The translations under genes were made by a program, and so were the position numbers. A stretch of 17,248 nucleotides of DNA. It comes from Chlamydomonas sphaeroides. Taxonomy: Eukaryota > Chlorophyta > Chlorophyceae > Chlamydomonadales > Chlamydomonadaceae. The stretch covers positions 1-17,248 of the forward strand of contig BDDC01001919.1 of the NCBI GenBank assembly GCA_001662425.1. The letters run 5' to 3'. The stretch's first letter is position 1; each line of letters begins with the position of its first letter. Of this stretch, positions 1-12,000 are shown piece after piece. The notes beneath the pieces are model-generated. The model was not told the origin of the DNA. It searched no databases and worked only from the letters and a program-made list of their open reading frames with translations.

Positions 1-67
1 GGAGGGGATGCGGGCGACGGCGGTGGCGGGAGCGGGGGCGATGGCGGTGGCAGTGGCGATGGCGGCA
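1..67 (-). CDS. Gene 1 exon 27 (partial): Pro-rich linker running off the left edge
   Basis: After GTACGCAG. Encodes (L)PPSPLPPPSPPLPPPPSPAS then PP and is cut by the window edge. By the pattern of the gene it should lead into another lectin or P domain. Confidence 0.65.
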
Positions 68-3000
68 CTGCGTACGGAGGTCATCAGGGCGGAAGGTCAG
101 GCCGTGATCATGTGTTCCGCAGTGTGCATGACGGGTGTTGCGGGGTTGCGGGGTGTGAACAAAATTGTGTGACTGGTCAGCTGAAGCGACATTGCTTGGT
201 AGCCGTGTCTTTGGGTTCACCACCCCGCCCAAGGCCGCAGCTAAAAACATCCAACCAGCAACGGCATGCACGTGGTGTACGGTGTACCGTGTACGGTGTG
301 TGGCAGCGGGGCTGGCACTCACGGGGCGGGGTCGGGGGCGGAGCCGGCGAGGGCGGCGGCGACGGCGGTGGAGGGGGTACTGCGGGCGCAGGTGGAGTTG
401 GGTCGGGTTAGGATGGGGAGGCGGGATGTCAGGCACCGGCATGGGCTTGGGTCCAGCAGACATCGGGTTGGCATGGGGGAAAGGAGGGGGGCGGTGTGAC
501 CCGGGATGGATGCGATGGGGAAGGGGGATGTCAGGAACCAACGTGGCTGGACGTCAAAGAACCTGGACGGACGTCGGAGAAGGATGCCTGCCCCCGGGCT
601 TGCAGTCCGCCCGCTGCAGCCGCCGGAACGCGCATGTGGCGTGCGGGGTGTGTGCTGGTCTATGGCCTAGGTAGACGGCCGCGATTATGGTTGTGGGCAT
701 GCGGACACGGGCATGCAGCCACCGCCACTCCTAAGCCCACTGCTAAGTTCCACGCTGCCGCCCATGTTGGTGTCTGGCCCCACGCTGCCGCCAATGTTGG
801 TATCTGGCCCCACACTGCCGCCCCACTCACCAGCGCACGCATAGCTCGCCTGCGTGGGGAAAGAGTGATGATGGCGGGAGGGGGCACGTGCGTCGCTGCC
901 CGCCCAAGCGCAGGTTTGTGGTCAGGGAGTGAGGCCACGGCAGCAGCTGACAGCAGACTTGCAGGGGAATGGTCGGTGGTGTTTGATGTAAGGGACAGGC
1001 TTGGAGCTTCTGTCCAGTAATCACAAAGACATCAAGATCCGCGTGATCCGCTCACCGACATCCACTTGTAGGTGCCGGAGCAGGCGTCGCCCGCGCCCAC
1101 GCCATCAGGGGTGGCACTGCAGGTGGTCTTGCCGGTGCAATACGCCGCCAGTAGGGACGGGAAGGTGGCCGAGACGCAGGCGGTGTTCTGCATGGCACCT
1201 GGGGACGCGACGGGGCGTGTGGGGGCAGCGCGCAGAAGAGTTGGCGGACCCTGCGTTCCACCTCGCGCTCTTTCTTTGCAATTGCTGCTGCCGTGTGGGC
1301 CATCTTCAGTTTCAACACTGCGTCAAGTAACCGACATAGGTAGCCACACGGGAAATTATTGCCGCGATGCGGGTGCATCATGGTCTCATGGTCTCATGGT
1401 CTCAGTGGCACAGTGCGGACGTACCTGTGTCCCCATACTGCACGTGTGCACCAGCAGCAGCGGCGGGGTAGGCGGGGCGGGGGCAGCACACACACACAAC
1501 GCGTGTTGTTGAGAGTCAAACATACAGCAACATGCCGGGAGATGAGAGCTAGAGTGCCTGGAGCAGGCCCATTGCTGGCACTGGTGCGTTTTGAGTGAGC
1601 CCGCAGCAATCTGCTGGGATCGATCTGCTGGGCCAAAGGCGGCCGGCCCTGACTCACCGGGCACGTTGTGTTGTCGGAGCGCCCGTTGAAGGCGGTGTAG
1701 ACTTGCGAGATGATCTGCCCCGCCGGGCAGCTCAGCACCAGCGGCGTGCCATCGCAAGCCGGGCCAACAAAGAGTGACGCGGGCGGCACAGGGTTTGGCG
1801 GCGGGCCTGCAGGCGGGCGGGCATAGCATGTGTACATGGGGTGGCAAGTAGGGGGCGCTTATGTTTGGGCGGGCGTTGAGGAGCGAATGATGCGGTGAAT
1901 GGGATGCACGCGTGCAGGCGGGTGTGTGTGGCAAGCTTATGTTGGGCACGTGCCGTACGTGCAAGGGCCGGCTGCACTGCTGGTCCATGGGCCTGGCCCT
2001 GTTTTGGGAATGCGCTGCTGGTCCATGGGCCTGGCCCTGTTTTGGGAATGCGCTGCTGGTCCATGGGCCTGGCCCTGTTTTGGGAATGCGCTGCTGGTCC
2101 ATGGACCTGACCCTGTTTTGGGAATGCGCTGCTGGTCCATGGACCTGACCCTGTTTTGGTAACGCGCTGCTGGTCCATGGGCCTGGCCCTGTTTTGGGAA
2201 TGCGCTGCTGGTCCATGGGCCTGGCCCTGTTTTGGGAATGCGCTGCTGGTCCATGGGCCTGGCCCTGTTTTGGGAATGCGCTGCTGGCTGGAGGGCCGGC
2301 TGACAGCGGACGCGTGGCAGGCAATGTGCGGGGGTCGCTATCATGCATGTGGGGCACGTGACGGGCACCCACTGGCCCCCACCTAGCATGGCGAGCGCAT
2401 TGAATGCTCATGAGCGCATGCCGGGCAGTGGCCCCGCTGGGTTCCACGCATGTGCAGCCTTCGTGTGGAGCCAGGTAGGAGCCCTGCTGCCCGGTTGATG
2501 TCTGGTCGATAGCCCGTTATAGCTGCGACAGCCCGCTCCTGTTGGTTGCACTCGCTGGCGGTGTGGCAGCGGGGCCGGCACTCACGGGGCGGGCTCGGCG
2601 GCGGGGATGGCCGCGGCGACGGTGGCGGCGGAGAGGGCACTGACAAGGGAGGCCGGCAAGGGAATGGGGCGGAGCGGGTCATGCACGTCATAAGACTGGC
2701 GGGGCACAGGCATGGCTCGCGCTTGGGGCGGCGTGGGGTGGGGCAGACCAGACTCGGCCCCAACACGTTGGGCTGGCCCTGGGAGGGTTGTGGGCGCCCA
2801 GCCGCAGCACAATGGTACGGCACGGCGCAGCCGACGTCAAACTCGTTCATGTGATTGATTTGACTGGTGTGGCCAATAGCCCATGTATGTCTTGCATGCC
2901 ATACGTGGCTCAGGCCAATTTGACATGGCTGCACGTGCGTGCACCACCCTTCCGCCGCCAGGGGCCGCACGCACCTCCGCATATGTAGGTCGCCTGCATG

Positions 3001-6000
3001 TGATGGGCAGCGAGAATGCGGGGGGCGCGCACGCGTGTTTGTTAATCGATGTTGGCACATGCGCGCGTCGCACAGGGGGCCGGCGGCATGGCAGCTGCAG
3101 CTGCTGCTACTGATTGAAATTGCACGGACACACGCAGATCGAGCGGTGTACAATTATGACTGCACGCAAGTTTACGCACCGACATCCACTTGTAGGTGCC
3201 GGGGCAGGCGTCGGGCACGCCCAGCGTGAAGCGGGTGGCGTTGCAGGCAGGCCGGCCGGTGCAGTTGGCCGCCAGCGCGGAGGGGAAGGTGGCCGAGGAG
3301 CAGTTTGTGTTTTGCATCGTGGCTGCGATGCGAGCGACAGGGTCAGCAGGTGGGGGAGGGCGGCAGGTAGGTAGGTGGCCTATCATGGCTGAGATGTATG
3401 CAATATATAATTGAGATGTGTTACAGAAACATCACTCAATCTGCGCATCTGCGTAATATTTGAAGGGAATATCATTTCGGCACATACAGTAGTATGGCGG
3501 CTGAAGGGATCTAGTCCCGGCAGCATGGCAAGTGCTGTGGGCACGAACGAATGAACCCATGGCGATTCTGAGACCAAGGTACTGCTCAAACCCATGTCCG
3601 CGCGGAGCAATCCCCGGGGCCCCACCTGTGTTCGCATTCTGTGGGCGTCACGGGAAGACAGAGCAAGCGGGGCAGAGGGGTGCGGTGGGTGCCCCTTAGA
3701 TACGTCAGATGAGACATCAGTAACCGCAGGACCGTGCCAGACTAGCCAGACAAATCCCGGGCGATGATTATGCACGCTACAAAACATGCATGCATACCAC
3801 ATCGAGTGGTTTCCACAAGACTGGAAAGTCTCGTCTGTGTGTGTACGAGTTAACGGCAAATAAAATATGCCCGGCCTCACCGGGCACGTGGTGTTGTCGG
3901 ACCGGCCGTTGAAGGCGCTGAGGATGCGGGTGATGACCTGCCCTGCCGAGCAGTTGAGCATCAGCAGCGCGCCTCCATCGCAGACCGGGCCCACTGATAT
4001 GGGGACCGGCGGCGCCGGGCTGGGCGGGCTGGGCGGGCTGGGCGGCAGGCCTGAGGGACGAGGGGTGGGTGGGTGGTGGTGGGGTGGCAGGGCAGGGTCC
4101 GAGTTGGAGCTGGAGCAGTGCAGGACTGGGCCGTCATGATGGCATTTAAATGCAGTGACGTGCGGTTCTAAGATGTCGTAGACCTGTCTAAGCATGTAAG
4201 TGAATGTATCATGATATGGATAACAATACTGAAGCCTCATAAAGGTATGTTGATTATCGAAATGGCAGCGGCACACTCACTGGGCGCGGGCGAGGGTGGC
4301 TGCGGTGATGGTGGCGGCGGCGGTGGTGATGGTTGAGGGGGTGAGGGTTGGCTGGGCGGTAGGGGGGATGGGGGCTGAGGAGGCCTGGGCGGTGGCTTGG
4401 GCGGGGACGGTGGCGGCTTGGGTGGTGAGGGCGGCGGCTTGGGGGGCCGAGGCGGTGGAGTTGGGGGCGGAGACGGTGGCTCAGGTGGGGTTGTTGGCGG
4501 AGAAGGCGGGGTGGGCGGCGGCGAGGGCTTGGGCGGCGTTGGGGGCTTGGGGGGCTTCGGAGGCAACGGTGGGGATGGCGGGGCCGGGTCTGGCGGAGGT
4601 GGGCTGGGGGGTTGTGGAGACGGGTCTGTGGATGGGGGGTCACGGCAGCAGGCAGGGCAGCAGCGAGTTCGCTCAGGCAGTGAAGTGCAATGCTGTTGTA
4701 AAGGGCATGTATGGTTGAGCATGTGCATTGTGGTTGCGCCAATGCATATTGCTTGGCTGGGGCGACGAGTGCTGTACGTAGCGCACGCACGGCGTGCGTG
4801 CGGCGCTCACTGGGCGGGGGCGGTGACGGCGGCAGCGGGGGCGGGGAGGGCGGCAGCGGGGACGGGTTGGGAGGACCTGCGAATGCACGCATGTGAGGAA
4901 GCGCGTTGGTGAGTAGGGTTGGCGAGTAAGGTGCGGTGAAGAGCATCTGACTTGAAACCGCGCTCTATGTGCCTCCGTCACACCATATATATACCGGCGG
5001 ACCGTGGCGGTGTTCATCTGACAAGCATGTCATAAATTCGACCATACGTACTAGCTGGCGGATCAAGCAAGGCTGTGCAAACATGGCTGCGGGCACTCAC
5101 TGGGCGGCGAGGGTGCGGGTGGGGATGGCGGCGTAGCAGGCGCTGGTGGCGTGTAGGGGGAGGCGGGGCGGGGGCGCGTCAGACAGGTGTGCAACTAACT
5201 AAGCCCAGTGGGTGCCGAGTGGGATCTTGGTTCTCGTGGGATCTGGATCTAGTGGGTACTGGCTGTACGTGTGGTGGCGCGTGTGGCAGGCTGCTGGCTG
5301 GGTCATCAGACGCTGTAGGTGTTGATGGCGTGCACGGGTCGCTTGCAAAGCAAGGGTTCCCCAGCTAGCCCCCTGGCCGTACCTTCGCAGGTGTAGGCTG
5401 CCTGGGGAATCGAATGCAGCGGGGGAGGAGGGCGGGGAGGAGGGGGGCACCCGCGGCAACGTGCGTGTCAGAAAGAAGGAAATGCAGATGGGTGGAGGGC
5501 TCGCTGGGAGCTGCTCACACACATGGAGCTGCGCCGTAGGCACATACAAGCATCCTATCCATCCAGCCCATACATCCGGCGACATCCTTCCGGTGTTACG
5601 AGCCGAGGGGGAAGATGGGTCGCATGCCGCACTTGTGTGTGGCTGTGGCTGTGCTCACCGACATCCACTTGTAGGTGCCCTCGCAGGGGTCGCCCGCACC
5701 CAGGGAGCCCGAGTTGGCGGTGCACGAGGCCTGGCCCAGGCAGGCAGCCGCCAGCAGGGACGGGAAGGTGGCCGAGGCGCAGGCGGTGTGCTGCATGGCG
5801 GCTGCGGGTGCGTGGATGCGGGCGGGGACGGTTGCTGCTTCCTATAATGGTAGTATAAGTACTATGTGTTTACGGTATGTGTGTGTGTGTGTATAATGAG
5901 GAGTAACATGTATGCAAGTCATCACAGCAGGCGGTGTGCTGCATGGCGGCTGCGGGGGGGAGGGGGGGGTGGAGGCGGATGGGATACAATGGTGCCCGGC

Positions 6001-9000
6001 AGCGGTCATTAGAGCGAGGCACGCACGCATCAACTGACAGCCAGCGGCGCATACCGTAGCTAGCTAGCTAGCGGCTCCTGCACACGCCCCGCGCGCTCGC
6101 TGTTGCCACTGCTCCGTCTACGTATCTAATGCAGGCTAGCTTCGTGCACTGTGGATGCACATGCATGCGGCCCGTTCGTTGCGTCGGTAGCGACCGTGCT
6201 CTTCTGTTAAAAGCACACACGAGGCGCCTTGGACCAACTAGACCAACCTGGGTCGCCGAACTGCGGCGGGGCAACATAACAGCAGCAGGGCAGCGCGCAC
6301 GGGCAAGCATGCTGACGTCAGCATGGGTTTGCCTGCCTGCTGCACGAACACTGCGACTGAGCTGCAGTGCCTAGCAGCAGCTGTGCGTGTGGAGTACGCA
6401 TCCAAGTACCAAGATATAGCAATTCCCCAAAGTAAGATTGATTGACACACGTGTGCAGGCGAGGCATGCATGCCCCAGCGATCTACCAAGCAATTGGAGC
6501 CCACCGCCGGCCCTGCCTCACCGGGCATGTTTGGGTGTCGGACCTGCCGTAGAAGGCGGCAATAAAGCGCGAGATGACGAGCCCTCCCGGGCAGGCCAGC
6601 TCCAGCCATCCGCCCTCGCAGATGGGACCGGTGGAGATTAGCATGGGCGGCGCCGGGCTGGGTGGTGGGCTGGGTGGCGGGCTGGGCGGGCTTGGCGGGC
6701 TGGGTGGAGCCGGTGGCGACGGCGGCTCCGGTGGCGGCGGCTGGGGAGGTGACGGGCTGGGCGGTGGGGGGCTTGGAGGTGAGGGGGGCTCCGGAGGGGA
6801 CGGGGGTTCCGGGGGCGATGGTGGTGTAGGCGGCGGTGATGGGGGCTGGGGTGGGCTGGGCGGCGGCTTGGGCAGCAAGCCGCGGACCTCCAGGGACCAC
6901 CAGAAGAAGCCGCCGTTCAAGGCGTTGTTGACCTTGTCAGTGACGGTCAACGTCCAGTTGCCTGGCGGCGCAAGTGTGCAGGAGACACACATCTCGTTGC
7001 ATGGATGCAATATGTTATTAATGCAATATACATAATGCATGATGATCGCTCAAAAGAGGCCGTTGCAAGGTGCGGGCACTCTTCTAACAGCAGGGCGGGC
7101 TCTGCTGACCACCCCATTGCAACCGTCCACGAATCGTGCGTACGTGCAAGGATACATGTCCATCAGTGTGTGCTCATCCACCCAGCGGGCTCTGGCCCTG
7201 GCACCTTCTATTGTCTGAAACATCAAACACTTGCTTGTAGGCACTCCATCGTGTGGACTCTCCTCACCAAGCGGGCTCTGGCCCCCATACAGGGTGTCGA
7301 TGTCCGTTGCCGGCCGGTAGGTGCCGCGGTAGTTGTCAAGGCCGCTGGCGACGGTGGCGGTGGCGTCCATGCGGAACACGTAGGTGCCGTTGAGGTACCG
7401 CTGCGTGCAGGCCGTTGCAACGCCGCCACACGGCTTTGCCACGAGCGGCTGGTAGGAGGGCCACAAGAGGAACACGGGCTTTAATCAAGATGCTGGGTTA
7501 CACAATGAATAAGATGTAGAAGCATGTTGAGTACATGAAATAAATGTTTAATTTGGACAGGCACCCAGGTCCGATTGCCAGCCTTGTTCCCCACATTTGC
7601 GTCATGCATTGCAGAACAATAGCACACCGTGCTATGGGTTACGACGCGCGTGGTAAGAATTGGATGCCGCACTGCGGCCACGGGGGTCACCTACCTTTGT
7701 GGTGCTGCCCCTCCGGTTCAGGGTGATCTCAATGTCGGACTGCTGGTCGTGCTTGATGTACACTGTGATGATGAGCATACGGATGGCCGCCACCTGGCAC
7801 CTGTTGAGCGAGGATGCGCAGCGGGTCGGAGCATTACGTTATGTTACATGCGCCGATATAGAGCATGTATACATACATATAGGCATGCATGCAATTCATC
7901 ATGTAGCGATGTGCACGAGGTTAGAGTTTCATTATAATAAGTTGCGCCATGCGCTCGCATGTACAGGGCACTACACAACATGCGCGTGACATCAAGTCCC
8001 CCAAGCAGCACCCTGCAAGCAAGCCAACAACAGGCATCCGCTGACGTGTCGACGCCGTCGTACCGTTCCACAGACCTGCAGGTCTCTAGCCGGCCAGGTG
8101 CCCCCCACAATTGGGGGGCATGGCCGCGGCGGCCCCAGGCACCCAAGGGCCGATTGGCTTTGGGCTTCATCTTAATCAGCGGCTCTTTCATGGTTCGGCT
8201 GTACTTGTACAGGCAGGCTCACGGGCCATGTGATAAGCATGTAACATCATATGATGACCACGCACGTACCCATCGGCGTGTGTGCCGGAGGGCAGCACGC
8301 ACATGCTTGGTTACAATTTAAGGCACACTAGATTCATATGGGATGTGCGGATGGAGTTGTGGCCATATGGTTGGACACGAGGATATGCTAGACCTATAAA
8401 TATATGTATGTTATACAAGTAATTTTGGCTTTGCGGCCGGCAGCACTCACGCGCTGGGCACGAGGATGTCCTTTGGCGCGCTGGAGCCGTACACCAGGGA
8501 GATGTAGGAGTACGGCGTCTGGAAGGCGCACTCGCTGCTCGGCTGCGGTGGCGGGAACGGGCTGGGAGGGGGCCCTGTGGTGGGGTTGGGGAGTTGACGG
8601 AGGTTTGGGGGGAAGGGGGGGAGGGGGTTAAAACGCTGTGGTCTGACAATGTGCGTGCGCCTGTATGTTCTGGTCCAGCGCATTGATGCGTTGCCCACTA
8701 GAACGAAGACTGTTCAGACATGAGCAAGCTGGTGACATGTCTCAGTGCGAAGCTGCAGCGCAAGCATGCCCCTTCCAGTCACGGACCAACAGGGCCCGTC
8801 GTGAGCAATGCAAGTCTGCTGGCAGCAGGTACGCGCCCGCTTACAAGGCCGGGGAGACGGAGGGATTGGGGGCGATGTGGGCAACGGCGGCGGTGCCGGG
8901 GGCTGAGGCGGGCGAGGCGGCGGGGTGAGCGCAGCGCCGCGGATCTCCAGAGACCACCAGTAGAGGAGTCCCGAGTTGTAGTAGACACTGTCCTTGATGC

Positions 9001-12000
9001 TGATTGTCCAGTTGCCTGGCGGAAAGAACACGACACATGGGCAATGCACACGGCAGCGCAAGCGTTGCCATGCTGTCGTGGTGGCATTACTTTGTGTGGT
9101 GGCCAATGAAGCTTGTGGCTTTGCAGCAACGGGAAGACGGACACGCACGCCACATTCCGAATGCCGAATGCAGGTGGGGCGCCTGCACGCGTTCGTACAG
9201 GTCTCGCCCAGCGGGCTCCGCACACAGCAGGACGCCCATAGCCGCCACCCAGAACCCGGCAGGTGCAGCTGTCGGCTGACTTGTTACAGCAAACACACAT
9301 ATGTCTATGTATGTCCATGTTACATGATGACTAAATGTCAGGCCTGCAATGTAGCGTGCATGCTCGGTAGCCCTCACCATGCGGGCTCTTGCCACCAAAC
9401 ATGGCGTCCAGGTCGTCCATGGGCCGGTAGGTGCCGTTGGTGGCGTGCATTCCGCCGACCGCTGCCGTGGCGTTGACGTCCATCGTGAAGACGTAGCTCC
9501 CGGGGCCAATGGTGCCCTTGTAGTTGAGCGAGGGAGTGACCGCCCCGTTGGTGCAGGCCGCCGGGTCGCCCCCGCACGGCCGCGCTATGAGAGCCTGCTG
9601 GGGGAGAAGGCAGGCGCACCCGCCAACAAACCAGCAAAGTAAGACGCGGGCCGTTGTTGTTCGGCTTCTGAGCCCGTCATCAACGAATGATCATTTGGGC
9701 TTCCGGTAAGAATAGTCCCCGCTGGCTGGCTGGGATTGCGTTTGGCTTGGGGATGCTGGGATTGTATGCCCGGCAAACAGTTGCATGTACAAGTAGTATG
9801 ACACCGCACCTGGCTGAGCACGTCCGTCTGCCGCACCAAGTAGATGTCCATGTCCGACTGCAGGGAGTGCTCAATGTTGATGGTGATGACGAGTGTATAG
9901 ATGGACACCAGCGGACACCTGCGGGCGGCGTGCGAGGTGTGTTTTGATATTGCATCACACTCTATCAATCATGACTGGGATGAAGACTAGGAGGCCCCTG
10001 ATGCACACCACAAGGAACCCGTGGGCGACACGCGCATGCCCATGCGCTATGACGATATTCATCGTGTCAGAACACAAACGCAGGCTTGGTACGATACGTA
10101 CATGAAACCTCACAACTTTGTTGGGACAATATGCCTATCCACATGCAGTCATCCACAACATCTATACACGCGTTTGCGGCACGCACGTGTACGGCACCGT
10201 GACGGTCGAGGTCACCGGAGCCAGGTACGTAGAGTCGTATGAGATGGTCAGCCGCTGCGGGGAGCTCGCGAAGCAGGAGACGTACGGCCGTGGCGGTGGT
10301 GGCGAAGGTGGCGGCGGCGGCGACGGGGGCACTGAGGGCGGGGTGGGGTGGCGTGGGGTGAAGGGTTGGTTCACGGCATGCCCTAGCTTGCATGGGTCCG
10401 CCATACGGCCATACGGCATGCGACAGCACCTAGCTACACATGTACACGCGCACATCCATCTGCGGCCATCCGTCAGCACAGGTACGGCTATGTACGGCAC
10501 TGGGTGGGCAGACACTCACGGGGTGGCGCTGGTGACGGCGGTGGGGAGTACACTGCGTTAGCAGGGTTGCGGGGGCCAAAGCGGGGGCACGGCACGTGAG
10601 CCTTGAGGGGGGGGGGGGCAACGCGAATGTTTTCGTGCGGTATAGCAATGGTTATCATCTGCGGTGTATGTCATGGACTGGCATGGCAGCAGGCGTGTGC
10701 TGGCTCAAGGCCTGGCCTGGTGCAGCTGGGTATCTCGCCTCCCGCTGCAATCACGTAGCATGCTGCCTCGGTCCGTTTGGTCCCGCTGTGCTCCGCCGGT
10801 GGGGGATCTGAGGGCCCCACCGGTTTGTGTGCCTTGCGCCGTTCGGCACTTTGACTCGGTTCCTGCTTCCTGCTTTTCCGTTTTTCCTTGCTCGGTTTCG
10901 GTTTCTTGTTCCTTTTGTAATCTCTCTCTCTCTCTCTCGGCCGGCGGCTGCTCGTCAGCATAATTGGCTGGTGTGATGACTGCTGGCATTGCAGCCACAG
11001 GCCACAGCAGCTGCCGTATCGTATCAGATGATGCACACACACATGCCGTACACATGTGCCGTACCTCCGCAGGTGTAGGTCGCCTTGGGCGCGGTAGGGC
11101 GCGGGTGGGGATGGGCGGGCCGGGACATGCAAGTCACGTTGTGTGTGTGTGTTCCCGTGTTAGATAGGACAGAACCCCATACGCGGTATATGGTGTGTTC
11201 CAGTGTTAGGTAGCACAGAACCACACACGTGTGTGTGTGTGGACGTGAAAATGGCTGAGCTCTGTTTGAACATGCAACATATGAATCTAGACTGGCTGTA
11301 AAATATATAAGCATATAAACAGGCACAACATCTGCCATTGTGGAGCGGGAGAGCTGCGCCGCCCACCTGCATCCACTTGTAGGTGCCTGGGCAGGGGTCT
11401 GGCACGCCCAGGCCAGCGGGCGTGGCGCTGCAGCCGGGCTTGGCGAGGCAGGCCATCTCCAGAGCAACGGGGAACTCCGACGATATGCAGGCCGTGTTTG
11501 AAATGGCGGCTGCGGCCGCGGGTGGATGGGGGCGGGCGGGCGGGTGCGTGGCAGCAAGGCACTGTGTTGTTCTCTGTGCTTCAAATGATGAATACGCTTC
11601 GTTCCCGTGTGAAGTAGTCGCGTGTGTGCGTATCCCTTGTTCTGTGCATGAGACCGAAGCAAGCCTCACCCATGTTCTGTGGACGAGCGCCAGGTGGGCG
11701 CATGGCATGCATGGCAGGGGAAATGCAGCAGGGGGGCAGCGCTCGTCAACATCAACCGACACCAGCAACCGGCGCTCCCAACATAGCTAGAGAATTAGCG
11801 TAAGCTGGTTTCATAGTCGCAGAAACTTGCAGCGTGCAGTGGACTGGTAGCGTGGCTCGGGATGCATGATGACCGGACTGACCGGACGATGCACATGCAT
11901 ATGCATGCTGCTGAGTAGTGTTGAGTAGCAGGGCCAGCCGTACGTGCAGGAGCAGCCGTACCTCTAGCTCTAGGTCAAGCTCGCCTTACATTTACTTCTA

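Noticed and set aside
1386..2447. Long minus-strand open frame (353 codons) with repeating QNRARPMDQQ-type peptides
   Set aside because: It is the translation of the 38-bp minisatellite, which is open in several frames. It lies between two lectin exons and in no frame has domain homology I recognise.
4281..4625. Pherophorin assignment for the Pro-rich gene
   Set aside because: The Pro-rich rods are pherophorin-like, but the globular parts match SUEL lectin and P-domain motifs rather than a pherophorin domain.
4296..4912. Plus-strand Gly/Ala-rich open frames opposite the Pro-rich exons
   Set aside because: Antisense of CCN-rich linker exons. GGN/GCN frames stay open by composition, and the minus strand has consistent exon borders.
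6180..6200. Possible 4-nt exon CACG (between AAGAG and GTCGCT) that would fix the phase between exons 13 and 14
   Set aside because: No equivalent 4-nt site was found in the intron between exons 19 and 20, the only other one I scanned for it. A 4-nt match between AG and GT is expected by chance.
6574..7035. Plus-strand Gly-rich frame of 153 codons
   Set aside because: Exact antisense of exon 13, whose minus-strand product has clear P-domain and lectin motifs.
10671..11132. Lys/Glu-rich peptides (KPKPSKEKRKSRKQEPS) in two places
   Set aside because: They come from the dispersed repeat copies A and B read in one frame. The similarity is DNA repeat homology, not a conserved protein.
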